Shown here piece by piece: positions 13,783 to 21,550 of a stretch of 34,380 bases of DNA (the stretch's first letter is position 1; every line of letters begins with the position of its first letter). The DNA is from an uncultured bacterium (GTDB lineage: Bacteria; Sysuimicrobiota; Sysuimicrobiia; Sysuimicrobiales; Sysuimicrobiaceae): positions 1 through 34,380 of the forward strand of contig CALIMJ010000013.1 in assembly GCA_938028835.1 (NCBI GenBank), read 5' to 3'. The notes under the pieces are model-generated. The model made no database searches and was not told where the DNA came from. It saw nothing but the letters and a program-made list of their open reading frames with translations. A program made the position numbers and the translations under genes.

Positions 13783-15834
13783 GTGAGCGAGCTCGGTGGG
13801 TTCGCCGCGGGCTTGGCGCTGGCGCTCTCTGCGTATGCCGCGGGGGCCAGCTTCCACGGCGCCCGCACGGGGAACACGCGTTGGGCGGACAGCGGCGCGC
13901 GGGCCCTGTGGGCGGCCGCCGCTGCCCTAACCGCATGCGTGGCCACGCTGGTGTACGCCCTGGTGACGTGGGACTTCCGGCTGGACTACGTGGCCCGCAA
14001 CACCAGCCTCGCCACGCCCCTGATGTACCGGGTGAGCGCCGTGTGGGGTGCGCAGGCGGGATCGTTGCTGTTCTGGAGCTGGCTGCTGGCCCTGGTGGCC
14101 TCCGCCGCGGTGGCCGGACAGCGTCGCCAGCACCCGGAGCTGTCCGCCTGGGCCTGTGCGGTGTTGAGCGCGGTACTGGGCTTTTTCCTGTTTCTGGTGG
14201 TCCTGGAGCGCCCGTTCCGGCCCCTGCCCTTTGCGCCCGCGGACGGGCGCGGGCTGAACCCCCTGCTGGAAGACCCCGGCATGGTGGCCCACCCGCCTCT
14301 GTTGTACCTGGGGTTCGTGGGGCTTGCCGTACCCTACGCCTTCGCTATGGCGGCTTTGGTGACCCGGAAGCTGGACGCGGGCTGGATCGCGGCCACCCGC
14401 CGCTGGACCGTGGCCAGCTGGCTGAGCCTGGGAGCCGGGCTGGTGGTGGGGGGGTGGTGGGCGTACCGGACCCTGGGCTGGGGCGGGTACTGGGGCTGGG
14501 ACCCGGTGGAGAACGCAGCCTTGGTCCCCTGGCTGGTCGCCACCGCGTACCTTCACTCCGCGGTGGTGCAGGAGCGGCGCGGAGCCTTCGCCGCGTGGAA
14601 CCTGAGCCTGGTGGTGCTGGCGTTCGGCACGGCCATCCTCGGAACCTTCCTCACACGCACGGGGCTGGTGGTGTCCGTCCACAGCTTCGCGCGGTCTGAG
14701 ATCGGCCCGTACTTCCTCGGCTTCGTGGCCCTGCTGCTGGTGGGGTCCTTCGCCCTCGTGGCGTGGCGGTGGGACGACCTCCGGGGCAGCCCGCCGGTGG
14801 ACGACCTGCGCTCGCGGGAGGGTGCTTTCCTGTTCAACAACGTGCTGTTTTTGAGCTTTGCGGGCGCGGTGCTGGTGGGCACCCTGTACCCGCTGGCGAT
14901 CCAGGCGGCGGGAGGCCCGCAGGTGTTTGTGGGGCCCCCGTACTTCCACGCGGTGGCCGCGCCCGTGGGCTTGGCGCTCCTGGTGCTGATGGGTGTCGCG
15001 GTGGGGCTGCCGTGGCGGCGCGCGGGTGCGGGTGTGGTGGCGCGCTTCCGGTCCCCGTTGTTCGCGGCGCTCGTGGTGGCGGTGGGATCCGGGGTGGTGC
15101 TGCGCCGGCCCGGCGTGGTCGCGGCCGCTGCCGCGGTGACCTTCGCTTTATCTGCGACCCTGCAGGCGTTGCACGACGCCGGCCGGGCGGGCGCGCGGAT
15201 CGGCCGGGGCTACCTTCGGGGCCTCCTGGAAGCGTTCCGGACGCAGCCCCGGCGGTACGGGGGCTACGTGGTGCACCTCGGGGTCCTGGTGATGGCCGTC
15301 GGCATCGTGGGGAGCCACGCGTACGTGCGGGAGCGGGAGGTGACGGTACGCCCCGGGCAGAGCTTCGGCCTTGGCCCGTACGTTCTGCGTTACGGGGGTT
15401 TGGAAGCGGGTGCCACAGCCCTGGCGGATGTGCGACGCGCGACGGTGGAGCTGAGGGGAGAAGGTGGACCCTCCGTGCTGCTGCAGCCGGTGCGGTTGTT
15501 CTACCCCAGGTGGGGGCAGGTGGTCAGCCGACCGGCCATCCGGTCTACCTGGCGGGACGACGTGTACGTGGTGCTGTGGGCCTTCCAGCCGGACGGCTCC
15601 GCCACGTTCCGCGCCTGGGTGAACCCCCTGGTGCGCTGGGTCTGGCTGGGCGCCCTTCTGGCGGGGCTGGGCACGGCGGTAACCCTGTGGCCGCGGGGAG
15701 GGGGCGGGCGCGCGATCTTCGCCCTGGGCCCCTGGCCGTTGCGAGTGCAGCCTGCGCGGGACGGGCACCGGGGCCGGGCCGTTCGGGAGGTGCTGCGGGT
15801 CCTGCGCGGGCCGCGGGAGGGCGGGGGGCCGTGA
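13783..15834 (+). CDS. ccmF: Cytochrome c maturation haem lyase subunit CcmF
   Basis: 683 residues from GTG 13783 (GGAGGGGGGG five bases upstream), typical for CcmF. About 14-15 transmembrane segments. The tryptophan-rich WWD haem-handling motif is WGGYWGWDPVENAALVPW (233-250). Flanking haem-ligand histidines are plausible at HPPLLYLG (170), YLHS (258) and VSVHSF (~304), and the family segment VWGAQAGSLLFWSW lies at 88-101. With CcmH it ligates haem b from holo-CcmE to CxxCH motifs of apocytochromes c in the exported compartment (System I). ccmA-E are not in this window. It overlaps ccmH by four bases (GTGA). An alternative GTG at 13714 adds 23 residues with no family support. Confidence 0.95.
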   Translation: MSELGGFAAGLALALSAYAAGASFHGARTGNTRWADSGARALWAAAAALTACVATLVYALVTWDFRLDYVARNTSLATPLMYRVSAVWGAQAGSLLFWSWLLALVASAAVAGQRRQHPELSAWACAVLSAVLGFFLFLVVLERPFRPLPFAPADGRGLNPLLEDPGMVAHPPLLYLGFVGLAVPYAFAMAALVTRKLDAGWIAATRRWTVASWLSLGAGLVVGGWWAYRTLGWGGYWGWDPVENAALVPWLVATAYLHSAVVQERRGAFAAWNLSLVVLAFGTAILGTFLTRTGLVVSVHSFARSEIGPYFLGFVALLLVGSFALVAWRWDDLRGSPPVDDLRSREGAFLFNNVLFLSFAGAVLVGTLYPLAIQAAGGPQVFVGPPYFHAVAAPVGLALLVLMGVAVGLPWRRAGAGVVARFRSPLFAALVVAVGSGVVLRRPGVVAAAAAVTFALSATLQALHDAGRAGARIGRGYLRGLLEAFRTQPRRYGGYVVHLGVLVMAVGIVGSHAYVREREVTVRPGQSFGLGPYVLRYGGLEAGATALADVRRATVELRGEGGPSVLLQPVRLFYPRWGQVVSRPAIRSTWRDDVYVVLWAFQPDGSATFRAWVNPLVRWVWLGALLAGLGTAVTLWPRGGGGRAIFALGPWPLRVQPARDGHRGRAVREVLRVLRGPREGGGP

Positions 15835-16238
15835 GGTGGCGCGGCGGCCTGTTGGCCGCAGTCCTGGCGACGCTGTGGTGCGCGGTGGCGTGGGCCTCCG
15901 GGGACCTGGACCAGCGCGTTCGCGCGGTGGCCTCGCGGTTGATGTGCCCGGTGTGCGAGGGCCGGACGGTGGCGGACTCCACCGCAGAGCTGGCGGCGCA
16001 CATGCGGGCGGTGATCCGGGAAAAGCTGGCGCAGGGGGAAACCGAGGACGCAGTGCTGGCGTACTTCGTGGAGCGGTACGGGCCGTCGGTGCTGGCGACC
16101 CCTCCCGCCGCCGGCTCCGGCTGGGTGCTCTGGCTCGCGCCCGCGGTGCTGGCGGCCGGTGGTGCGGGCTACGTGGTGTACCGGTTCGGACGCCGCAGCC
16201 CGTGGACGTGGTCGGATGACGGTGAGGCAGGCGGCTGA
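15831..16238 (+). CDS. ccmH: Cytochrome c maturation protein CcmH (CxxC)
   Basis: 135 residues. N-terminal signal or anchor helix (~5-22), then the helical CcmH domain with LMCPVCEGRTVADS (Cys39, Cys42), the thiol pair that reduces or holds the apocytochrome CxxCH site. The REKLAQGETEDAVLAYFVERYG segment is strongly conserved in the family. A C-terminal transmembrane helix (~103-122) leaves the CxxC domain outside the cytoplasm. GTG start inside the ccmF stop (GTGA overlap). The TPR partner CcmI, often fused or adjacent, is absent here; the next gene encodes a different exported protein instead. Confidence 0.93.
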   Translation: MRWRGGLLAAVLATLWCAVAWASGDLDQRVRAVASRLMCPVCEGRTVADSTAELAAHMRAVIREKLAQGETEDAVLAYFVERYGPSVLATPPAAGSGWVLWLAPAVLAAGGAGYVVYRFGRRSPWTWSDDGEAGG

Positions 16239-17181
16239 GGGGAAACGCGGGCCGGGCCTGACCCGTCGGGCGGCCGTCCTGTTGGCTTGCGCCACGGTGC
16301 TGCTGGCCGCGGCCTCCGCAGCGGCCAGCGTGGTGGAGGGAGTGGTGGTGCACGGTGAAACGGGCCGACCCGTGGCCGGCCTGGAGGTACGGGTGGTGGG
16401 GATGGAACCCGGGAGGCCGCCTGTGGAGGCGGTGGCCCGCACGGACCGGCGGGGCCGCTTCCGGGCACAGCTGCAGTCGGCGCGGCGCACGTACGTGGTG
16501 CAGGCGACGTTTGACGGGGTGACCTACACCAGCGACCCTCACCCGTCTTCGCCGACCCCAGCGGCCGTGACGTTGCGGGTGTTCGACGCCACGCGGGAGC
16601 CTCCGGCTCTCCGGATCTCGCGGCGCGCGTTGCTGCTGGATCGGGAGGGCCCGTGGTTCGTCGTTCGGGAGGTGACGGTGGTGCACAACCCCTCCCGGCG
16701 GACTTACGTGGGGGCGGATGCCGGCGCGGGGACGTGGCGGGTTCCGCTGCTGCGCGGTGCGCAGGACGTCCAGGTCGTCAGGGGGATCGTCCCCGCTGGC
16801 GTGGACCCGGACGGCGCGCTGGTGGACACCCTGCCGGTGCAGCCCGGCGAGCGGGTCGGGGTGGTGCTGTACCGGGTGCGGGCCCGGGGGCCGTCGCTTC
16901 TGGAGTTGCCCACCGGGCTGCCCACCGAGTCCCTAGACGTGTTCATCCCGGAACCCCTGCGGGTGCGGTCGGAGATCCTGCGGCTGCGGGAGGTCCGGCA
17001 GGTGGAAGGGCTGCGGGTGGCGTGGCTGCAGGCGCGGGGTCTCCCGCCGGACGCGGTGATCCCGCTGGGGGTGGAAGGCGTGCCCCAGGAGCCTCGTGGG
17101 GTCTCGCTCCTCCTGGCCGCGCTGCTGGCCGTGGGCTCAGCTACCTTCGTGGCCTGGCCGTGGTTGGCCCGGCGCGGTTGA
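16216..17181 (+). CDS. Exported membrane-anchored protein with carboxypeptidase-regulatory-like domain
   Basis: 321 residues from ATG, overlapping the end of ccmH by 23 bp. An N-terminal signal helix (~19-38, AAVLLACATVLLAAASAAAS) is followed by a carboxypeptidase-regulatory-like beta-sandwich (VVEGVVVHGETGRPVAGLEVRV... TDRRGRFRAQL, ~40-105). A second, less familiar domain (~120-290) contains VVREVTVVHNPSRRTYV and RVGVVLYRVRA. A C-terminal transmembrane helix (~298-318) anchors it. It is encoded tightly behind ccmF-ccmH, in the place where other genomes have CcmI or thioredoxin-like partners, so a role in presenting or stabilising apocytochromes outside the membrane is possible but unproven. 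Confidence 0.72.
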   Translation: MTVRQAAEGKRGPGLTRRAAVLLACATVLLAAASAAASVVEGVVVHGETGRPVAGLEVRVVGMEPGRPPVEAVARTDRRGRFRAQLQSARRTYVVQATFDGVTYTSDPHPSSPTPAAVTLRVFDATREPPALRISRRALLLDREGPWFVVREVTVVHNPSRRTYVGADAGAGTWRVPLLRGAQDVQVVRGIVPAGVDPDGALVDTLPVQPGERVGVVLYRVRARGPSLLELPTGLPTESLDVFIPEPLRVRSEILRLREVRQVEGLRVAWLQARGLPPDAVIPLGVEGVPQEPRGVSLLLAALLAVGSATFVAWPWLARRG

Positions 17182-17207
17182 TGTCGTCCTCGGCGCTGGT
17201 CTACACT
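17178..17207 (+). promoter_or_regulatory. Putative promoter of the ABC transporter operon
   Basis: TTGATG (17178-17183, overlapping the stop of the preceding gene) and TACACT (17202-17207) are spaced by 18 bp, each matching four of six consensus bases. The predicted start at about 17214 is only about three bases before ATG 17217, so the small leader ORF would be translated from a nearly leaderless mRNA. Confidence 0.4.
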
Positions 17208-17216
17208 ATGGCCAGC

Positions 17217-17324
17217 ATGGGCTGGCTGCACGAACTGTACCTCCCGTTTGCGCCGCGGCAGTGCATCTGTCCCCCGCGGGGGCGGCGGGCTAGCTCCCGC
17301 CACGCCGACCCCCGCGTCGCCTGA
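17217..17324 (+). CDS. Small Cys-Ile-Cys leader ORF (candidate attenuator peptide)
   Basis: 35 codons from ATG 17217 to TGA 17324 (in-frame ATGs also at 17181 and 17208). The peptide is rich in Arg and Pro and contains one Cys-Ile-Cys triplet (codons TGC 17262-17264 and TGT 17268-17270), then a basic tail. It starts right at the predicted transcript start and its Cys codons end five bases before a strong GC hairpin. Cysteine-containing leader peptides before sulfur transport or assimilation genes are known from actinobacteria; the layout here is similar, but the sequence is not one I recognise. It could instead be a chance frame in GC-rich DNA. Confidence 0.4.
   Translation: MGWLHELYLPFAPRQCICPPRGRRASSRHADPRVA
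17275..17316 (+). promoter_or_regulatory. Long GC hairpin immediately after Cys codons
   Basis: Outer arms CGCGGGGG (17275-17282) and CCCCCGCG (17309-17316) enclose inner arms GGCGGG (17284-17289) and CCCGCC (17296-17301) around a CTAGCT loop. A ribosome paused on the Cys codons at 17262-17270 would cover the 5' outer arm. No U-run follows, so any control would be by blocking ribosomes or exposing Rho sites, not by intrinsic termination. Confidence 0.55.
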
Positions 17325-17370
17325 CCGCGCGCGGCCGCATCCTCACGGTTTCCCAAGCAGTTCTAGGCGT

Positions 17371-17435
17371 GTGCGGCCCGCGACTCCGGCCCGCCGCGTG
17401 GCGGGCGAGGTGGGTCGTCGAGGGCCCGCCCGCAC
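17371..17435 (+). promoter_or_regulatory. Second structured leader segment
   Basis: A perfect 7-bp hairpin, GCCCGCC (17389-17395) with GGCGGGC (17400-17406) and a GCGT loop, sits inside outer arms GTGCGG (17371-17376) and CCGCAC (17430-17435). It ends about 25 bases before the ribosome-binding site of the binding-protein gene. Seen by eye; GC-rich DNA makes some such pairing likely by chance. Confidence 0.35.
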
Positions 17436-17477
17436 GGGCCGGGGTGGATGGTAGACCCAGACGCAGGAGGTGACGGG

Positions 17478-18545
17478 ATGCCGAACCGGCCCTTGCACCC
17501 GACGGAGCACTGCTGCCAGGAGGTTGCCGTGGACACCTCGCGGCTACCGCGGCGGCGGTTCCTGGCCTGGCTGGTGGCCGTGGGGATGTCGGGTTGGCAC
17601 GCGCTGGCGCGTACCGGTTCTGCGCAGACCCGCCGCCGGGTGAGGTTGGGGTTCTGCGGGCAGCTGCTGTGCGTGGTGCCCTACGAGGTGGCCCGGCACC
17701 ACGGCTACTTCGCGGAACAGGGGCTGGACGTGGAGCTGGTGTACTTCCGCGGCGGCGCGGCGGCCATGCAGGCCCTGGTGGCCGGCGCGGTGGACTACGC
17801 CGCCACGTCGTTCGACGTGGCGCTCGGGGCGTACGCGCGGGGCGCGCGTATCGTCCGCTTCTTCACCACCGGGAGGCTGCCGCTGTTCGCCCTGGTGACT
17901 GCGCCGGGCCAGGCGGATCGCATCCGACGACTGGAGGACCTAGCGGGCCGGACGGTGGGGGTCTCGGGGCTCGGGAACGCGGACCACGTCCTGGCGCTGT
18001 ACCTGGTGCGCCGGGCGGGGGTGGATCCCCAGCGGGTCCGGTTCGCGGTGTTGGGGCCGAACCTGTTCGAGGCGCTCCGGGTGGGCCACGTGGACGCGGG
18101 GATGGTGCAGGAGCCCGCGTTGACTCTTCTCAGCCGCAGCGGAGGGCGGGTGCTGGCGAACCTCATGGACCTGAAGCAGGCGGAGCGCTTCCTGGGTGGT
18201 CCGTACGAGTTCATGGGGGTGGCGGTGCGCAGGGACGAGTGGCAGGCCCGCGAGGCGGAGATGCGGGCGCTGGCGCGGGCCCTGACGCGGGCCCTGCGCT
18301 TGGTCCACTACGGGACCCCCCGGCTGGTGGTGCAAGCGCTCCCGCCGGAGCTGGTGGCGGGCGGCGATCGGGACCTGTTCGAGGCGGTGCTGGCGCGCCA
18401 CCGCCGGTCCCTGTACCCGCAGTCGGGGCGCATCGACCTGGCTGCCGCCCGTCGCGTCGCCGACCTGCAGGTTCAGGCGGGCGTACTGAGCCGCCCGGTG
18501 GATCCCGCGGAGCTCGTTAGCAACGCCATCGTGGAGGGGCTGTGA
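17478..18545 (+). CDS. ABC transporter substrate-binding protein (SsuA/ThiY/NMT1-like)
   Basis: 355 residues from ATG 17478, or 338 from GTG 17529; both have good ribosome-binding sites (GGAGGTGACGGG and AGGAGGTTGCC). A twin-arginine-like signal RLPRRRFLAWLVAVGMSG precedes an NMT1/THI5-type periplasmic-binding domain: GFCGQLLCVVPYEVARHHGYFAEQGL..., GGAAAMQALVAGAVDYAAT, LEDLAGRTVGVSGLG, HVDAGMVQEPAL. The class delivers sulfonates, taurine, nitrate or pyrimidine precursors to ABC importers; the substrate cannot be read from the sequence. The 17478 start adds a segment with tandem Cys codons (17511-17516) directly before the internal GTG ribosome-binding site. First gene of a three-gene operon; GTGA overlap with the ATPase. 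Confidence 0.88.
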   Translation: MPNRPLHPTEHCCQEVAVDTSRLPRRRFLAWLVAVGMSGWHALARTGSAQTRRRVRLGFCGQLLCVVPYEVARHHGYFAEQGLDVELVYFRGGAAAMQALVAGAVDYAATSFDVALGAYARGARIVRFFTTGRLPLFALVTAPGQADRIRRLEDLAGRTVGVSGLGNADHVLALYLVRRAGVDPQRVRFAVLGPNLFEALRVGHVDAGMVQEPALTLLSRSGGRVLANLMDLKQAERFLGGPYEFMGVAVRRDEWQAREAEMRALARALTRALRLVHYGTPRLVVQALPPELVAGGDRDLFEAVLARHRRSLYPQSGRIDLAAARRVADLQVQAGVLSRPVDPAELVSNAIVEGL

Positions 18546-19321
18546 GCGCGCTGCGGATTCGGGGTCTGGAAGTCCGGTACGGGTCTCACCGGGTCCTGGG
18601 CGGCGTGGACCTGGAGCTGGGCGAGGGCGAGTTCCTGGGCCTGGTGGGCCCCTCAGGTTGCGGCAAGAGCACCCTGCTCCGGTGCGTGGCCGGGCTGGTC
18701 CAGCCCGAGGCCGGGCGGGTGGAGGTGTTCGGGAATCCCGTGCGGGGTCCCAGCCCCGAGGTCGGGATCCTGTTCCAGGACGACGCGCTGCTCCCCTGGC
18801 GCACGGCGCGGGAGAACGTGGCGTTGCCCCTGCGTTTCCGCGGCGCCTCCCCCCGCGAGGCTCGGGAGCAGGCGGACCGGTGGCTTCGCCGGGTCGGGCT
18901 GGAGGGGTTCGGTGACCACTACCCCTCGGAGCTATCCGGCGGGATGCGCAAGCGGGTGGCGCTGGCGCAGGTGCTGGCCGTACGGCCGCGGCTGCTACTG
19001 ATGGACGAGCCCTTCGCCAGCGTGGACGCCATCGTGCGCCACGTGCTGGAGGTGGACTTCTGTCGGCTGGTGGCTGACGCGGGGACGGCGGTATTGCTCG
19101 TGACCCATGACCTGGAGGAGGCTATCAGCCTCTGCGACCGGGTGGCGGTGATGTCCGCGGGGCCCGGCGCACGCATCGTGGCCGCCTACCGGGTTCCCTT
19201 CGGACGGCCCCGGGACCCCGTGGCCGTGCGCGCGGAAAGCGGGTTCGGGCCGCTGGTCCGCGCGGTGTGGGACACCTTGCGGATGGAGGTGGCACGCATG
19301 GGCTGGGAGCTGTCGGCATGA
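18542..19321 (+). CDS. ABC transporter ATP-binding protein (SsuB/TauB class)
   Basis: 259 residues. All nucleotide-binding motifs are present: Walker A GPSGCGKST (~36-44), Q-loop LFQDDALLPW, signature LSGGMRKR, Walker B LLLMDEPFASVD and switch THD. The LLPWRTARENVALPL stretch after the Q-loop is typical of nitrate/sulfonate/taurine importers. It powers uptake through the permease encoded next. GTG start overlaps the binding-protein stop by four bases, and its own stop overlaps the permease ATG (ATGA), so the three proteins are made in step. Confidence 0.94.
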   Translation: MSALRIRGLEVRYGSHRVLGGVDLELGEGEFLGLVGPSGCGKSTLLRCVAGLVQPEAGRVEVFGNPVRGPSPEVGILFQDDALLPWRTARENVALPLRFRGASPREAREQADRWLRRVGLEGFGDHYPSELSGGMRKRVALAQVLAVRPRLLLMDEPFASVDAIVRHVLEVDFCRLVADAGTAVLLVTHDLEEAISLCDRVAVMSAGPGARIVAAYRVPFGRPRDPVAVRAESGFGPLVRAVWDTLRMEVARMGWELSA

Positions 19322-20118
19322 GCCGCGCGGTGGGCCTGGCGCTGTTTCTGGGTGGCTGGGAGCTAGCGAGCCGTGCCCGCTGGCTGGACCCGTTCCTGTT
19401 CCCTCCCCCCAGCGGGGTGGGGTGGGTGGTCTACGAGCTGGTCCGGTCAGGCCAGGTGTGGCCCCACTTCCGGGTGACGGTCACGGAGGCGCTGGCAGGC
19501 CTCGTCCTGGGCACGGGCACCGGGGCGCTGTTCGGGTTGGTGTGCGCGGGCTTCCGCCCCCTGGCGCAGGTGGTGGAGCCTGCCATGGCGCTGCTGAACG
19601 CGATCCCGCGGGTGATCCTGGCGCCGGTCTTCGTGATCTGGCTGGGCATCGGGATGGCCTCCAAGGTGGCCCTCAGCTTCCTGCTGGTGATGGTGGTCAT
19701 GTTCTTCGCCACGTACACCGGCATCCGGGAGGTGGACGGACGGCTGGTGGAGCGCGTCCGGACCCTGGGCGGGGGGCGGCGCGAGGTGGTCCGCGAGGTG
19801 TACGTTCCGTCCGTGACCGCGTGGGTAGCCAGCGGCCTGAAGGTGGCGGTGGGTTTTGCCTTCACCGGCGCGGTGGTGGGCGAGTTCGTGGCTTCCAGCC
19901 AGGGCCTGGGGTACCTGCTGTCCTTCGCCCAGAGCACGTACAACGCGTCGCTCACGCTGGCACTCATCGCGCTGGTGGTGGGGGTCATCCTGCTGCTCTT
20001 CTGGGCGTTCGGTTCGCTGGAGCGATGGTGGCTGCGGTGGAAGCCGGAGTACCGAAGCCGCCAGGCGCACCCGCGGGCCCTCCCGCGGACCGTCCGACCG
20101 GCTGAGCAAGTCCCCTGA
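19318..20118 (+). CDS. ABC transporter permease (SsuC/TauC class)
   Basis: 266 residues with about six transmembrane helices and a BPD_transp_1 domain (~70-245). The N-terminal LDPFLFPPPSGVGWVVYELV segment is diagnostic of nitrate/sulfonate/taurine permeases; the EAA-type cytoplasmic loop is RTLGGGRREVVREVYVPSVTAWV. It forms the homodimeric channel driven by the upstream ATPase. The ATG overlaps the ATPase stop; an upstream in-frame ATG at 19267 lies within the ATPase gene and is less likely. The last ~25 residues are a basic Pro/Arg tail. The gene is convergent with the doxX relic. Confidence 0.93.
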   Translation: MSRAVGLALFLGGWELASRARWLDPFLFPPPSGVGWVVYELVRSGQVWPHFRVTVTEALAGLVLGTGTGALFGLVCAGFRPLAQVVEPAMALLNAIPRVILAPVFVIWLGIGMASKVALSFLLVMVVMFFATYTGIREVDGRLVERVRTLGGGRREVVREVYVPSVTAWVASGLKVAVGFAFTGAVVGEFVASSQGLGYLLSFAQSTYNASLTLALIALVVGVILLLFWAFGSLERWWLRWKPEYRSRQAHPRALPRTVRPAEQVP

Positions 20119-20184
20119 CCCCCGGAGCGTCCGGCGGCTCCGGGAAGGCTCAGGGCGTGGGAGCTGGCTGCCGGCTGGCCTACC

Positions 20185-20566
20185 TGCGGGTCCAGGGCGT
20201 AGGCGCCGGGCCCCATCAGGCCGACACCTACGGCGACCGCGGCGTGGACCAGCGGGTACTCAAAGCCGCCGTTCTCGGCGGGCATGCACCGGGACGGTGG
20301 CCGCTGCCATGACCGGGAGCAACAGCCCCGTGGCCAGGGGCGTGAGCGAGCCCAGGGCCAGCAACGCACCGCCCACCAGCTCTGCCAGGCCTGCGGCCAG
20401 CGCCCACAGCCAGCCCGGCCGGAGGCCCAGCGACTCCATCCAGGCGCCCGTCCGGCCCAGGCCCGCCCCGGCGGGCCAGCCGAACAGCTTCAGCCCCGTG
20501 CCCGACGAACAGGAGCCCCCCTACCGAGCGCACGATCAGCAAGCCCAAGTCCAGCCTCGGGCTCAC
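20185..20566 (-). pseudogene. doxX-family membrane protein, frameshifted
   Basis: A DoxX/YphA-like protein can be read only by changing frame twice. Frame one (GTG 20566 to ~20500) gives LDLGLLIVRSVGGLLFVGHG. Frame two (~20498 to ~20285) gives LKLFGW ... ESLGLRPGWLWALAAGLAEL ... ATGLLLPVMAAATVPVHA. Frame three (~20284 to ~20187) gives AENGGFEYPLVHAAVAVGVG then GPGAYALD, the usual C-terminal DoxX block. Order and spacing match an intact ~130-residue DoxX with four helices, so the gene was disrupted recently, or the assembly has two indel errors. A ribosome-binding site AAAGGAG precedes the start. It lies about 110 bp downstream of the Clp-fold protease on the same strand. Confidence 0.75.
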
Positions 20567-20672
20567 CTCCTTTCGCCGTCACAGCTGGCTGTCCCGCGAC
20601 GATCTGCACACAGCCCTCTCGGGCAGCGAGCTTTGCCAGCCTGTCCGCTTCCTGGTACCCCCACCTCGCGAG

Positions 20673-21533
20673 CTATTCCCGCGGCCGGCCGGGGCCTCGA
20701 CCCGGGACGGGCCGCGGCGTGGGCGGCGCGTAGGGGATGGGCACGTACTCCACCGACGGCCGGCGGGGCCCCGCCTGAGGGTACAGGGCCATCAGGCGGT
20801 GGATCTCCTGGGGCATGTCCGTGGAGACGCGGAGCCCCAGCGCCCGGGCCTCCTCCACGGTGATGGGATAGTCGTGGGTCCACCTGCCGCAGCTCAAAGC
20901 GTCCGCCACAGCGTCCGCGCGTTCCGGGGGCATCTTGTCCGCCAGCAGCTCCCGGACCGCGCCCCGGACCTGGCGCAAGGCCTTCTCCGCCACGTCCGCC
21001 AGGATCACCGTCTGGTCGTCCACCTCGTTGATGTTCTTGCGCTCCAGCACCTTGAGGACGGAGGCCGCAGGGTACTGGCCCAACTGGGGATCCACGGGCC
21101 CCAGGACCGCGTGCGGATCCATGACGATCTCGTCCGCGGCCAGGGCGATGAGGGTACCGCCCGACATGGCGTAGTGAGGCACGAACACCGTCACCTTCCC
21201 CCGGTGGGCTTGGAGGGCGCGGGCGATCTGCTCCGCGGCCAGCACGAGACCGCCGGGGGTGTGGAGGATCAGGTCGATGGGCATCTCCGGGGGTGTGAAG
21301 CGCACCGCGCGCAGGACCGCCTCGGAGTCGTCGATGTCGATGTAGCGGACCAGGGGGAAACCCAGCAGGCTCATGGTCTCCTGGCGGTGGATCATGGCGA
21401 TCACCCGAGACCCGCGCGCGCGCTCCAACTCGTGGATCAGGCGCAGCCGCGCGGCCTCCAGCCAGCGCCGCTGCAGGACGGGCTGCAGGGCTGAGGCGAT
21501 AAAGAAGAACCACAGGATGTCCAGAGCGGTCAC
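20673..21533 (-). CDS. SDH-family Clp-fold membrane serine protease (SppA-like)
   Basis: 286 residues. An N-terminal transmembrane segment (LDILWFFFIASAL, ~4-18) is followed by a charged helix (RRWLEAARLRLIHELERARGSRV) and a ClpP/crotonase-fold domain (~40-235): LILHTPGGLVLAAEQIARAL, then HYAMSGGTLIALAADEIVM, which contains the expected nucleophile Ser in YAMSGG, then AVLGPVDPQLGQ. This is the serine dehydrogenase proteinase (PF01972-like) family, related to SppA; members are thought to cleave membrane or signal peptides. A Pro-rich tail ends the protein. GTG start with GAGGAGGG upstream. It diverges from the PRC/BON gene across a spacer carrying duplicated TGTCAAGT elements, which points to stress control. 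Confidence 0.88.
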   Translation of the reverse strand: MTALDILWFFFIASALQPVLQRRWLEAARLRLIHELERARGSRVIAMIHRQETMSLLGFPLVRYIDIDDSEAVLRAVRFTPPEMPIDLILHTPGGLVLAAEQIARALQAHRGKVTVFVPHYAMSGGTLIALAADEIVMDPHAVLGPVDPQLGQYPAASVLKVLERKNINEVDDQTVILADVAEKALRQVRGAVRELLADKMPPERADAVADALSCGRWTHDYPITVEEARALGLRVSTDMPQEIHRLMALYPQAGPRRPSVEYVPIPYAPPTPRPVPGRGPGRPRE

Positions 21534-21550
21534 GGTCCCTCCTCGGTCTC

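Noticed and set aside
17182..17477. A TPP or other known riboswitch before the ABC importer
   Set aside because: The conserved TPP core (CTGAGA and ACCTGA blocks) is absent, and no SAM or cobalamin core was recognised.
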